Below, in pieces: positions 25,491 through 34,191 of a stretch of DNA of 64,000 bases. The translations under genes were made by a program, and so were the position numbers. How positions within the stretch are numbered: position 1 is the first letter of the stretch; each line of letters opens with the position of its first letter. The stretch is from NCBI GenBank assembly GCA_013823135.1, contig PNLP01000028.1, forward strand, positions 1-64,000, written 5' to 3'. This DNA comes from Planctomycetaceae bacterium (GTDB lineage: Bacteria > Planctomycetota > Planctomycetia > Gemmatales > Gemmataceae). The notes under the pieces were generated by a model. The model was not told the origin of the DNA and made no database searches. It saw nothing but the letters and a program-made list of their open reading frames with translations.

Positions 25491-27260
25491 TCAGTGTGCC
25501 GCGGGCCATGCACCGGTCGCCCGGGGCCGCGTGACGTCCGTCTGCGGCGTGAGGGGCATCTCCAGGCGGCCAAAGCAGACGACCGCGATGTCGTCGTTCT
25601 GCGGCACACCACTGGCGTGTCTGCGAACCTCGGCCACGAGCCGTTCGCCCATCCGTTTCGGTCGCACCGTCTCCGGCAGGTTGGCCTCATCGGGGAATAA
25701 GAAGCGATCGACCCTGTCGAAGCCGAACATCTCCCCGCCGGGGCTCATCGCATCTGTCACCCCGTCCGTGAAGACCGTGATCGTGTCCCCGGAATCCAGC
25801 TTGATCGTTGCCGCCTGGTACTCGAACCCCGGGATGACGCCGAGGGGCAGGCCGGTGATCTCGTCGGCGATCGCCTCGCCAAGTTCGCCGTTGGTCCCCT
25901 TGTACAGCTTGGGGTTCATGTGGCCGGCGTTGATGACAGTGAGTTCGTGCGTGGCCGGATCGAGGATCATGGCGGTGAGCGTCACGAACCGGTCCTGAAG
26001 CCCGCCGCGAATCATCTGGTCGTTCAGCATCGAGATGGCCTTGGCCGGGTTCGGCTCGGTCACCAGACAGAACTTGACCTCGGAACTCAGCTTGGCAACC
26101 AGCAGCGCCGCGGGGACGCCCTTCCCGGCCACGTCGCCCAGCACGACTGCCCAGCGCCCACCGGGGAGCGGCACGAAGTCGTAGTAATCGCCACCGACCG
26201 TTTGGGCCGGCGAGTAGTGCGAGAAGAACTCGTAGCCGTCCATCGCCGGGAGCGTCTGCGGCAGGAAGCCGAGAAGCACCGTACGAGCGAGCTCAATCTC
26301 CTTCTGCTCCTTCTCGCGGGCCAGCACCGACGTGTGCATCCGGGCCTTCTCGATGGCCACGCTCGCCAGGTTCGCAACGATCGTGAGCAGGTTTAGGTCG
26401 TCCGTGCTGAACTTCTTGGTGCGGTTCTGCGTGTCGAGTTGAATGGCCCCGATCGGCGTCCCTTCCGAGGTGGTCAGTGGAACGCACATCACGGACCGGA
26501 TCTTGAACTCGGCGATGCTCGCGGCGGGGCCGAGGTTCGTGTCTCCGGTGGCGTCCTCGCTCAGGAACGATTGGCGCGATTCGAGCGCCTTGCGGACGAT
26601 GGTTCGGCTGAACCGCGTATCTTCCATGCCAACGTGGCGACTCTTGACCACCTTCGGAATGGGCCGCCCCGCGTCGTCGAGTTGGAGCACGAAACAACGG
26701 TCAGCCTGCTTGAAGACGTTCAGCAGGGTGTCCGCGATCTGGATGAGGAGTTGATCAAGATCCAGCGTCTTGGAAAGCCCGGTGCTGATGTCGAGCAACG
26801 CCCGCAACCGGTCGGCCGGAGCCACCTGGAGGAAGTGCTGGGCGTTCGATGTGCCCTGGCTCGCCTCGATGGTGGTCATCCCGCCACCGTCGTCGTCCTT
26901 GTCCGGCTCTTCCTTTTGCATCCACGAGGGAAGTTTGCCCGGCCGCGCGGTTCGGTCGTCGCGGAACTGGAAGAGGAAGTCGCAAATCTTGATCCGGTCG
27001 TCGGGCTTGAGGGGGTGCCGGACGGGTGGTGCCACCTCTTTGCCGTTGACGAACGTGTGGTTGCGGCTCTTGAGATCCTCGATGTAGTACGTTCCGTTCT
27101 GAACGGTGATCTTGGCGTGTTCGCGGCTCACAGCGGTGTGATCGAAGACAATCTGGCATCGCTCTGCGTCGCGGCCAATGACTTGCGAACCGCCGCTCAG
27201 TGTGATGATCTTGCTCGTGGTTGCGCCGTCGGGGATTTTCAGCAACTGGAGCGTGGGCAT
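25491..27260 (-). CDS. FHA-GAF-PP2C (RsbU/SpoIIE-type) phosphatase
   Basis: A 589-residue cytoplasmic signalling protein. An N-terminal FHA domain (about 5-100) has the phosphothreonine-binding motifs VIGRDAE, VSREHA and SRNHTFVNG. A GAF domain (about 145-310) follows. A PP2C-like Ser/Thr phosphatase domain (about 340-570) shows the metal-binding GGDYYDF, LGDVAGKGVPAALL, FTDGVTDA and a final NDDIAVV. Such proteins typically act in partner-switching control of sigma factors (family knowledge). ATG 27260 is preferred; a GTG at 27284 would add 8 residues. Confidence 0.92.
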   Translation of the reverse strand: MPTLQLLKIPDGATTSKIITLSGGSQVIGRDAERCQIVFDHTAVSREHAKITVQNGTYYIEDLKSRNHTFVNGKEVAPPVRHPLKPDDRIKICDFLFQFRDDRTARPGKLPSWMQKEEPDKDDDGGGMTTIEASQGTSNAQHFLQVAPADRLRALLDISTGLSKTLDLDQLLIQIADTLLNVFKQADRCFVLQLDDAGRPIPKVVKSRHVGMEDTRFSRTIVRKALESRQSFLSEDATGDTNLGPAASIAEFKIRSVMCVPLTTSEGTPIGAIQLDTQNRTKKFSTDDLNLLTIVANLASVAIEKARMHTSVLAREKEQKEIELARTVLLGFLPQTLPAMDGYEFFSHYSPAQTVGGDYYDFVPLPGGRWAVVLGDVAGKGVPAALLVAKLSSEVKFCLVTEPNPAKAISMLNDQMIRGGLQDRFVTLTAMILDPATHELTVINAGHMNPKLYKGTNGELGEAIADEITGLPLGVIPGFEYQAATIKLDSGDTITVFTDGVTDAMSPGGEMFGFDRVDRFLFPDEANLPETVRPKRMGERLVAEVRRHASGVPQNDDIAVVCFGRLEMPLTPQTDVTRPRATGAWPAAH

Positions 27261-27446
27261 GGCAGAAATCCGGGAAATAGCCACTGTGGGCGGGCTCCGA
27301 TAAGCAAACTAACGATTCAAATGAGTGGGAAAGGTCCTACCGGATGGTACTGCCGATTGGCCTCGAACGCAAGGAACACAGTCTCAGGGTTGCGAACCTG
27401 GGTCTGTGTTGGTAGCGATGGTGAGGGGGTGGGGGCCAAAAGCGAA

Positions 27447-27471
27447 GAAGCCCACCCGGCGGGTGGGCTTC
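27447..27471 (-). terminator. Terminator of the Gly/Tyr-repeat gene
   Basis: Arms 27447-27457 and 27461-27471 (11 bp, 3-base loop). Read on the minus strand they are followed by TTCGCTTTTGG. It lies 9 bases after the minus-strand stop at 27480. Confidence 0.8.
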
Positions 27472-27479
27472 TCTTGGGG

Positions 27480-28139
27480 TTACTTCTCGCCGTACGCCTT
27501 GAAGGTGTACGGGTTAGTTGGCTTCGTCCGTTGCAGAGAAACCGGCAACTCCGTGGGTTGCGGGGTCGCCTGATCCTGTGGCTTCACGGTCGGAAGGGGA
27601 ACCGTACCGCGATCGCCGTCGTACTGGAAGCCGCTCGCGGGTGTGACGACGAGCGGGTCTTTCGTCACGGCCATGTTCAGCGATACCACGGGTGCGTCCG
27701 CATCGGCGTTCGTCCCGCTGATGCCGTAGTAGTAGCCGCCGTAGCCACCGTACCCGAAGCCGACCGAGAAGTATGGCTGAGCGTATGGTCGGTAGCCGTA
27801 ATACGGCCGGTAACCACCATAACCGTAGTGCGGGCGATAGCCACCGTAATAACCACCGCGATAACCGCCGTAGTAGCCACCACGGTAGCCGCCGTAATAA
27901 CCGCCACGATAGCCACCATAGTAACCACCGCGATAGCCACCGTAGTAGCCGCCACGGTAGTAGTGGGTCAGTTCCGTGTCGTCAGCCGCAGCAGCCTGTG
28001 CTGCCGTGCCCTGACCACCGAGGGTCATTGTCGTGCCGAAGGACGACCTTGTTGGATTGTCGTCGCCGGCAGACGCGATTCCGTTCAGCGAGAGCACAGC
28101 CCCGATGGCCAGTGCCGACGCCCCAATCGTGCGCATCAT
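27480..28139 (-). CDS. Exported Gly/Tyr-rich repeat protein
   Basis: A 219-residue protein with a signal peptide (TIGASALAIGAVLSLNGIASA). The centre holds five copies of RGGYYGGY followed by looser Gly/Tyr/Pro repeats (PHYGYGGYRPYYGYRPY). The tail is Pro/Gln/Thr-rich. Such composition suggests an extracellular structural or adhesive protein; I do not recognise a family. ATG 28139 has GGGAG 9 bases upstream; the longer frame to 28298 is unlikely. Confidence 0.8.
   Translation of the reverse strand: MMRTIGASALAIGAVLSLNGIASAGDDNPTRSSFGTTMTLGGQGTAAQAAAADDTELTHYYRGGYYGGYRGGYYGGYRGGYYGGYRGGYYGGYRGGYYGGYRPHYGYGGYRPYYGYRPYAQPYFSVGFGYGGYGGYYYGISGTNADADAPVVSLNMAVTKDPLVVTPASGFQYDGDRGTVPLPTVKPQDQATPQPTELPVSLQRTKPTNPYTFKAYGEK
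27841..27960. repeat. Five 24-bp tandem repeats inside the Gly/Tyr-rich gene
   Basis: Five in-frame 24-base units occupy exactly 120 bases, each encoding RGGYYGGY. The units differ mainly at third codon positions, so the repeat is kept at protein level while the DNA drifts. Confidence 0.9.
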
Positions 28140-28351
28140 GGTATCTTCTCCCGAAGGTCCTGCGACCTCCATTCCCGATGGTGAAGGGCGTTCCGCTGGC
28201 ACACCATCTACGGGGATTGTACCCATGGGGAGGATCAATCGGAAGCGGTGCGACCGGAATAATCCCCCAGGCTCACCATCGCTTTGCGATCCGGCCATTC
28301 GTGTGTCAAGGTTCCACAGTCGCCCCCGTGTGGCCCGCTCCCGAGGCCGGT

Positions 28352-28747
28352 ATGCGTCAGTTCGTGGTATTCGTGGTGTTGGTCACGCTGTTTGTCGTGC
28401 TGGTCGGCAGCCAGTTCCGCGCATCGGACAGCGACCGCCTTGTCACCGTCGCCCGGATGGTGTCGGCAAAGTTGCGGGAATCGTTACCACCGACTCTGAA
28501 CGTGATCGCCCCACTGGACACGTTGCGGCGCGAACTCCCGACCCGCCCCGAGGACGCCGTCCGCTCTCGCGTCGCCGCCGACCGCCGCCTGGCGGGCATC
28601 GACGTGACCGTGATCGGCGAGGGGAGCGTGGTGAAACTGCGAGGCGTGATGCCCGACGCGAAGGCGAAGCGAGTGGCCCTGAGCCTGGCCGAGAACACCG
28701 TGGGCGTCGAGCAAGTGGTGGACGAGCTGGCCATCCTGGTGGAGTGA
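28352..28747 (+). CDS. BON-domain exported protein
   Basis: A 131-residue protein with an N-terminal hydrophobic helix (FVVFVVLVTLFVVLVGS). A BON domain follows at about 65-130: IDVTVIGEGSVVKLRGVMPDAKAKRVALSLAENTVGVEQVVDEL. BON domains are small envelope or membrane-binding modules. ATG 28352 has GAGG 6 bases upstream. The gene is divergent from the Gly/Tyr-repeat gene. Confidence 0.85.
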   Translation: MRQFVVFVVLVTLFVVLVGSQFRASDSDRLVTVARMVSAKLRESLPPTLNVIAPLDTLRRELPTRPEDAVRSRVAADRRLAGIDVTVIGEGSVVKLRGVMPDAKAKRVALSLAENTVGVEQVVDELAILVE

Positions 28748-28829
28748 GGGTGGCTTGGCAGCGCGAGCGGTTCGGCTTCGCCTCTGGCTTTTCAGTGCCA
28801 ACCAGCATACTTCGTGGTGGCGTTGTCAG

Positions 28830-29393
28830 TTAATGCTTGAGAACTGTCATTCGCCCCGCCTTGACCTCGGCCTTACCCAGACTCTTGTCCTGCCCAGTGA
28901 GGCTGGTATCAACGAAAACGGTGTAGGTTCCCGCGAATAGGGGGATTGGCTGGTTGAGGAGTGGTTCGACGCCGCTACTGGTGAGTTTTACCTTCCCCTC
29001 CATCGCGTACCAAGCGATTGTTGAAGGCTGGCCCTCGACCACAAGTTCGCCAGTCAAGAGTATTGCCTTTTTGCCAGCTACGATGGTGATCTTGCGCTGC
29101 GTCATATTGACGTCCACCACGTAATCGCCGGGAGACAGTTCGAGCGTGGTATTGAGTAACTTCGGAGCGCCCTTAAAGACGCGCTTGCCGTCCTGTAGCA
29201 CGTCGAATGAGTGAGTAGAATTCTTTTTCTCGACTTTGACCTGGATCGCGCCATTGGATTTGCTGTCGTAAGCCTCCACGGTTTCTTCCTTCGGCGCCTC
29301 AGCGGGTTTCTCCTTGTCTTGTCCTGCGAGTGGGGCAAGGCCGGAAGCGATCACCAGCAACAGCACACCGAAAGTGGGAACGCACATTTTCAT
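28830..29393 (-). CDS. Exported hypothetical protein
   Basis: A 187-residue protein with a signal peptide (LLLVIASGLAPLAG), then a Lys/Glu-rich stretch and a mostly beta region (TLELSPGDYVVDVNMTQRKITI, PIPLFAGTYTVFVDTS). Two segments share the idea of a value produced for or carried by a chain, like PEGA-type surface repeats, but I cannot assign a family. AGAGGA lies 8 bases before ATG 29393. Confidence 0.7.
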   Translation of the reverse strand: MKMCVPTFGVLLLVIASGLAPLAGQDKEKPAEAPKEETVEAYDSKSNGAIQVKVEKKNSTHSFDVLQDGKRVFKGAPKLLNTTLELSPGDYVVDVNMTQRKITIVAGKKAILLTGELVVEGQPSTIAWYAMEGKVKLTSSGVEPLLNQPIPLFAGTYTVFVDTSLTGQDKSLGKAEVKAGRMTVLKH

Positions 29394-29933
29394 GGCCAGT
29401 TCCTCTGAGATGGGGAATTCAAGTCCTGTACCATTTCATCGCACCACCGCTTAACTTTTCCAGGCGGTCTGTCTGTCGTAGCCTCGACTCCGCCGCCGAA
29501 CCTGGGAGTCGTTCGATCGGTTTACGCGTTAGGTCTGACCCCATCGGTCAGGGTCACGCCTTACATCTTGACCGCACGGTCAAACAATAAGCAAAATACC
29601 CTGTGAACAAGCACGACACAAGAGTCTTCACTCGCAGTCGTTCGGCGAAGGTGGTCGTCTCGTTTTCGATCAGTCGAACAGGTCGCGGACGAGTTGGCGA
29701 TCCCCGCGGAGTGAGCAAGGATGGGTTGCTGTAGCCGCGGACGCGGCGACCGAGTGTAGCCAGGGGGGCAGCGAACGAAGTGAGCAAACCCCTGGTCCGC
29801 AGCCTGTCGTGAAATGAAGCCCCGGATGGGGCAACGACAACACACACGTCGTTCGTGATTATTCAAGTCGGTTGGCCATGAGAGCGGTTTGGCGTCTTGA
29901 TGATGTGCTGCGACGACATCCGGACAGAATCAC
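29394..29933. other. Intergenic region holding a repeat arm
   Basis: These 540 bases separate the exported protein from the VIT gene. Bases about 29542-29715 are one copy of a diverged direct repeat whose other copy is at 30631-30803. The rest contains no credible gene; the minus-strand frames in it have unlikely composition. Confidence 0.6.
29542..29715 (+). repeat. Direct repeat flanking the VIT gene, left copy
   Basis: About 174 bases that align with 30631-30803 in the same orientation. Shared words include CATCGGTCAGGGT, GCATGACACAAGA-like and GTCGAACAGGTCGCGGACGA. Identity is patchy, so the duplication is old. Confidence 0.75.
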
Positions 29934-30623
29934 TCACGCGACCGTCCCGAATAAGGCACCGACGCCGGCAGTTATCGCCATTGCGAGTGCTCCCCAGAAG
30001 GTGACTCGGATGGTGCCTCTTATCGCGCTCGAGCCACCAACAAACGCTGCCAGACCGCCCAGAGTCGCGAGGAATACCAACGAGGCTCCGGCGACAATCG
30101 GGATGAGATACGCCCCAGGAGCAACGACCACTGCCAACAAGGGCAGCGCCGCGCCAACCGCGAACGTCCCCGCGGAGGCGAGTGCCGCCTGGACGGGCCT
30201 CGCGACGAGCAAATCGGAAGTGCCAAGCTCATCACGGGAATGGGCGGCCAAAGCGTCTTGGGACGTGAGTTGCTCGGCGACCTGTTTCGCAAGCGACGGA
30301 GCGAGTCCACGCTTGACGTAGATCGCCGTCAGTTCTGCAAGCTCGGCCGATGGGTCGGTCACGAGTTCCTGGCGTTCGCGGGCTAGGTCGGCCTGTTCGG
30401 TATCGGCCTGGGAACTGACCGAGACATATTCCCCAGCCGCCATCGACATCGCCCCGGCGACCAACCCGGCTACCCCCGCGACCAGAATGTCGTGGCTCGT
30501 CGCGTGGGCCGCTGCTACTCCCAGGATGAGGCTTGCGGTCGATACGATGCCGTCGTTCGCACCCATGACGGCCGCACGCAGCCAGCCGATGCGTTCAGTT
30601 CGGTGTCGCTCGCTGTGTGGCAT
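29934..30623 (-). CDS. VIT1/CCC1-family Fe/Mn transporter
   Basis: A 229-residue membrane protein of the VIT family. It shows the family start WLRAAVMGANDGIVSTASLILGVA, the second helix GLVAGAMSMAAGEYVSV with its conserved Met/Glu metal path, the cytoplasmic helical loop (QADLARERQEL) and three further helices. VIT-type proteins move Fe2+ or Mn2+ out of the cytoplasm. The gene is bracketed by two diverged direct repeats. Confidence 0.92.
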   Translation of the reverse strand: MPHSERHRTERIGWLRAAVMGANDGIVSTASLILGVAAAHATSHDILVAGVAGLVAGAMSMAAGEYVSVSSQADTEQADLARERQELVTDPSAELAELTAIYVKRGLAPSLAKQVAEQLTSQDALAAHSRDELGTSDLLVARPVQAALASAGTFAVGAALPLLAVVVAPGAYLIPIVAGASLVFLATLGGLAAFVGGSSAIRGTIRVTFWGALAMAITAGVGALFGTVA

Positions 30624-30630
30624 TTGCTCT

Positions 30631-30803
30631 CATCGGTCAGGGTAACACGCCACACGTGACAACATGGTCAAGCTGACACGTACAGTACCCTGCGAACGAG
30701 CATGACACAAGAACCCACATTCGCAGCCGCTCGGCAAAGGTGGGCCCTCGATTCCTATCCGTCGAACAGGTCGCGGACGAGTTAGCGATCCCCGTAGAGT
30801 GAT
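30631..30803 (+). repeat. Direct repeat flanking the VIT gene, right copy
   Basis: The counterpart of 29542-29715, in the same orientation. It lies directly upstream of the VIT start, so it also covers the likely promoter of that gene. Confidence 0.75.
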
Positions 30804-30834
30804 GTTTTGATCCACACCGAGCGCCGCCGGGGTG

Positions 30835-31752
30835 CTACCTGACATCCTTGCCGTCGAGATAGACGCCACAATTTGGGATGGCCGCTATCAGTTTTTTGGC
30901 GGCTTGGAGCGTTATCTTCGTCTTGTTCAGCGACAGATAGTGCAGGCTGGTGAGCTTGACCAGATCCTTCACGGCGGCATCGGTAACCAGAGGCGCGTTG
31001 AGGTCGAGGCTACTCAAAGTTTTGATTCGGCTCAGATGGCTGATGCCCGCGTCCGTGATGGAGGAAGGTCCGACTCGTAGAGAATCAAGCCGCGGCAGGG
31101 TGGTCAGTTCTGCAAGACCGGCGTCGCCAACTGCCGTCTCAGCCAGGTTGAGTTGGGTCAGCGACTGCAACTTGGCCACGTCCTTCATACCCGCGTCGGT
31201 GACGCCCGTTGAACCCAGGTTAAACTCCCAGAGATCCTCGAAGGCTACGAGTTCCTTTAACCCGGCGTCCGTGACGCGCGTTTTTAGCAAGTCCAGTTGC
31301 GTCAGTCTGCGCAGCGTCGCGAGTTCTTTCATACCCGCGTCCGTTACCCCGGTATCCCTGAGGGACAGTTCCCGGAGCTCCTTCAGCAGATGAAACCTGG
31401 TCAGGGTCGCATCCGTCACGTGGTCGCGGCTCCGGGGAGCTATCTCGAGTCCCGGCTTGCCGTCGAGACGGGGGTGCCCGATCGTGACAACCGTGCCGTT
31501 GAACAAATCCACGGAGACTACGGGATTGCCATTCACCTCGCTGAGATAGTCCGGGGCGTATTCGCCCTTCATGTCCGAGGCACGGCGGCAGACGCCACCC
31601 ACTTGCTCGACGTCTCGGATCGCGGGATCTTCTGGACCCCCGTTTACAGCCGACCCCGACAACCCCAACCCGCCGCCCGTATAAGCCAGGCCGATCAAAG
31701 CAACAACGACGAGCCCCGCAATCCCGAGCAGCAGCAACTTCCTTGCTTGCAT
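30835..31752 (-). CDS. Membrane-anchored leucine-rich-repeat protein
   Basis: A 305-residue protein with an N-terminal membrane helix (LLLLGIAGLVVVALIGLAY). From about residue 115 it has seven or so repeats of the cysteine-free RNI/LRR type common in planctomycetes: LTQLDLLKTRVTDAGLKEL, LTQLNLAETAVGDAGLAEL. These form a protein-binding surface outside the cell membrane. ATG 31752 with GGAGG upstream is chosen over the longer frame to 31827. Partner unknown. Confidence 0.88.
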   Translation of the reverse strand: MQARKLLLLGIAGLVVVALIGLAYTGGGLGLSGSAVNGGPEDPAIRDVEQVGGVCRRASDMKGEYAPDYLSEVNGNPVVSVDLFNGTVVTIGHPRLDGKPGLEIAPRSRDHVTDATLTRFHLLKELRELSLRDTGVTDAGMKELATLRRLTQLDLLKTRVTDAGLKELVAFEDLWEFNLGSTGVTDAGMKDVAKLQSLTQLNLAETAVGDAGLAELTTLPRLDSLRVGPSSITDAGISHLSRIKTLSSLDLNAPLVTDAAVKDLVKLTSLHYLSLNKTKITLQAAKKLIAAIPNCGVYLDGKDVR

Positions 31753-31826
31753 GTGAGGAGCCTCCGTGACTGTGGTAGCCTGCCCGGCGCACCGTCGCAG
31801 GCTAACCGCGTTCACCCACCAACGCA

Positions 31827-31863
31827 AGCGGCCCGGGACTCCTCGAAGGAATCCCGGGCCGCT
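31827..31863. terminator. groEL terminator hairpin
   Basis: Arms 31827-31838 and 31852-31863 are complementary over 12 bases, extended by three inner pairs around a 5-base loop. It lies 29 bases beyond the minus-strand groEL stop (31892). Confidence 0.8.
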
Positions 31864-31891
31864 CGACTGTCACTATCCCTTATCCGCCAAC

Positions 31892-33529
31892 TCAGTACAT
31901 GTCGTCGTAGCCGGCGCCGCCCTTCTTGCTGCCGTCGTCCTTCTTCTGCTCTTCTGCGATCATCGCGTCGGAGGTCAGAAGCAGCGTGGCAACGCTTGCG
32001 GCGTTCTGCAGGGCGCTTCGCACGACCTTCGTCGGGTCGATGATACCCTTCTTCACCATGTCCACGTACTCGCCACCGCGGGCGTCGTAGCCCCAGTTCT
32101 TGTCGTCCTTGCGAAGAACTTCGCTGGCGACCACGTTGCCGTCTTCGCCCGCGTTCTCGACGATCTGGCGGATCGGTGCCTTGCAGGCGCGGACCACGAT
32201 GCGGTAGCCGACTTCTTCGTCAGCGGTCAGTTCCTTCGGGGCGGTCAGGCCGTTGCTCGAACGCAACAGTGCCGTGCCGCCGCCGGGGAGGATGCCTTCC
32301 TGGTGTGCGGCCTTGGTCGCGTGCATCGCGTCCTCGACTCGCATCTTCTTTTCCTTCACTTCGCTCTCGGTCGCCCCGCCGACGTTGATCTTCGCAACGC
32401 CACCGGACAGCTTCGCGACGCGCTCGCTGAGCTTTTCCTTGTCGTAGTCGCTGGTGCTCTTGTCCAGTTCCTTCTGGATGCTGTTGATGCGAGCCTTGAT
32501 CGCGTCCTTCTTGCCGGCACCTTCGATGATCGTGGTGTTGTCCTTGTCCACCTTGACCTTCTTGGCGCGGCCGAGTTGGTCGAGCGTGACCGCTTCGAGC
32601 TTCAGGCCCAGATCCTCGAAGATCGCTTCGCCACCGGTGAGGATGGCGATGTCTTGGAGGATGGCCTTACGGCGGTCGCCGTAGCCAGGAGCTTTCACCG
32701 CACAGACCTTGAACTGACCCTGGGTGCGGATCACGTTCACGACGAGGGTCGCGAGTGCTTCGCCGTCCACATCTTCGGCGATGATGAGCAGCGGCTTGCG
32801 TTGCTCGACAACCTTCTCCAGCACTGGGATCAGGTCGCGGCTGCTGCTGATCTTCTTCTCGTACACGAGGACGTAGGCGTCGTCGAACTCCGTCTCCATG
32901 TTCTCGACGTTGGTGACGAAGTACGGCGAGAGGTAGCCGCGGTCGAACTGCATCCCTTCCACGAACTCGTGGTCGGTGGCCATCGTCTTGGCTTCTTCGA
33001 CCGTGATGACGCCGTCCTTGCCGACCTTGTCCATCGCCTCGGCGATGATGCGGCCGATGTCGGCGTCGCCGTTCGCTGCGACGGTCGCGACGTTCTCCAA
33101 GCCCTTCTTGCCGCCGACCGGGATGCTCATTTCCTTGAGCTTCGCAACGATATCTTCAACGGCTCGCTCCATGCCACGCTTCATCAGCATCGGGTTGGTG
33201 CCAGCGACGACGGCCTTGAGGCCTTCGTTGAAGATCGCTTCGGCGAGAACGGTCGCGGTGGTGGTGCCGTCGCCGGCCACGTCGGAGGTCTTGCTGGCGA
33301 CCTCCTTCACCATCATGGCGCCCATGTTCTCGTAGTGATCTGGGAGCTGGATTTCCTTGGCAACGGTCACGCCGTCCTTGGTGACAGTCGGGCTGCCGAA
33401 CGACTTCTGGATGATGACGTTGCGGCCCTTTGGCCCGAGCGTCGTCTTGACGGCGCGGGCGAGCTTGCCGATACCGCGCTTCATGGCTTCGCGGGCTTCC
33501 TGGTCGAATGCGATCTGCTTGGCGGACAT
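31892..33529 (-). CDS. groEL: Chaperonin GroEL
   Basis: A 545-residue 60-kDa chaperonin of normal length that folds proteins with GroES and ATP. It shows TLGPKGRNVII, DGTTTATVLAEAI at the ATP site, and GGTALLR. The tail is GSKKGGAGYDDMY rather than the Gly-Gly-Met repeats of the best-known GroELs, as often in planctomycetes with several copies. It lies 124 bases downstream of groES on the same strand, with an inverted repeat in the gap. Confidence 0.97.
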   Translation of the reverse strand: MSAKQIAFDQEAREAMKRGIGKLARAVKTTLGPKGRNVIIQKSFGSPTVTKDGVTVAKEIQLPDHYENMGAMMVKEVASKTSDVAGDGTTTATVLAEAIFNEGLKAVVAGTNPMLMKRGMERAVEDIVAKLKEMSIPVGGKKGLENVATVAANGDADIGRIIAEAMDKVGKDGVITVEEAKTMATDHEFVEGMQFDRGYLSPYFVTNVENMETEFDDAYVLVYEKKISSSRDLIPVLEKVVEQRKPLLIIAEDVDGEALATLVVNVIRTQGQFKVCAVKAPGYGDRRKAILQDIAILTGGEAIFEDLGLKLEAVTLDQLGRAKKVKVDKDNTTIIEGAGKKDAIKARINSIQKELDKSTSDYDKEKLSERVAKLSGGVAKINVGGATESEVKEKKMRVEDAMHATKAAHQEGILPGGGTALLRSSNGLTAPKELTADEEVGYRIVVRACKAPIRQIVENAGEDGNVVASEVLRKDDKNWGYDARGGEYVDMVKKGIIDPTKVVRSALQNAASVATLLLTSDAMIAEEQKKDDGSKKGGAGYDDMY

Positions 33530-33540
33530 AGTTGCTCCAG

Positions 33541-33657
33541 TTTCGAGTTTAAAGTTTCGAGTTAGTCGGATTCCGGCCGGTTTCGGGTTCGAGTCTCACG
33601 GTTCGAGGAGACGAGCAGTCTTCAACTCGAAACCTTGAACACGAAACTCGAAACTAG
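33541..33657. repeat. Long inverted repeat between groES and groEL
   Basis: Bases from about 33541 (words AGTTTCGAGTT) pair imperfectly with 33621-33657 (AACTCGAAAC, ACTCGAAACT). It resembles the elements at 6570 and 15732 in design. The right arm reaches the last codons of groES. Confidence 0.75.
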
Positions 33658-33962
33658 CTGATGACGCACATCACATCGCCCTCGTGCATGACGAGGATTT
33701 CGCCGTCGCCTTTCGAGGCTTTCCGGTCCTGGAACTCGTCGCCTGCCCAGGAAGTGAAGAGAACCCGGTCGCCCGCCTTCAACTGCATCGCAGTGCGGGT
33801 GCCGTCCTTCTTCAACCGACCCGGGCCGACCGCGAGGACCGTGCCCCGCTGCGGTTTGTTCTTGGCGGAGTCAGGCAGAACGATGCCGCCGGCCGATTTG
33901 TCGTCAGCCGACTCGCGGCGAACGATGATGCGGTCGGCAATTGGCTTGAGGTTGAACGCCAT
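33654..33962 (-). CDS. groES: Co-chaperonin GroES
   Basis: A 102-residue co-chaperonin that caps GroEL. It starts FNLKPIADRIIVRR, has the mobile loop DDKSAGGIVLPDSAKNKPQRG, and ends EILVMHEGDVMCVI. ATG 33962 has GAGG 8 bases upstream; the longer frame to 34004 is rejected. I looked for a CIRCE operator upstream and did not find one. Confidence 0.96.
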   Translation of the reverse strand: MAFNLKPIADRIIVRRESADDKSAGGIVLPDSAKNKPQRGTVLAVGPGRLKKDGTRTAMQLKAGDRVLFTSWAGDEFQDRKASKGDGEILVMHEGDVMCVIS

Positions 33963-34191
33963 CGCGGTTCCTCGGTGTGGTCCACTTCGTGTCTGTGGCG
34001 TCACTGCAAGAACCGTGCCCCTCCATATCAGGTATCGGAAGTTGTTCGTGACAAGTCATTTACGACGGATGCAAGATGAGGGAAGCAGGCCAGTCCTGCC
34101 AGGATTGCGTGGCAGGAACCGACCAGGGATGACGTATTGGCAGGGGATCTTCGTTGAGCGGTAGCCCCAACAGCGCGGCTGCTGAGCCAGG

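Noticed and set aside
27841..27960. Regular repeats that could suggest a CRISPR array
   Set aside because: The units are 24 bases, directly adjacent without spacers, and in frame within a Gly/Tyr-rich protein.
31766..33565. A 599-codon plus-strand frame opposite groEL
   Set aside because: It is the shadow of groEL in GC-rich DNA; its translation is rich in Asp, Val, His and Leu without any motif, and groEL on the other strand is certain.
33560..33610. A tRNA-like T-loop word (GGTTCGAGTC) between groES and groEL
   Set aside because: It belongs to an inverted repeat made of TTCGAG words; no acceptor or anticodon stems can be drawn.
33963..34191. Search for a CIRCE operator upstream of groES
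   Set aside because: No TTAGCACTC and matching arm were found; only an 8-bp hairpin at 34094-34117 is present and its loop does not fit.
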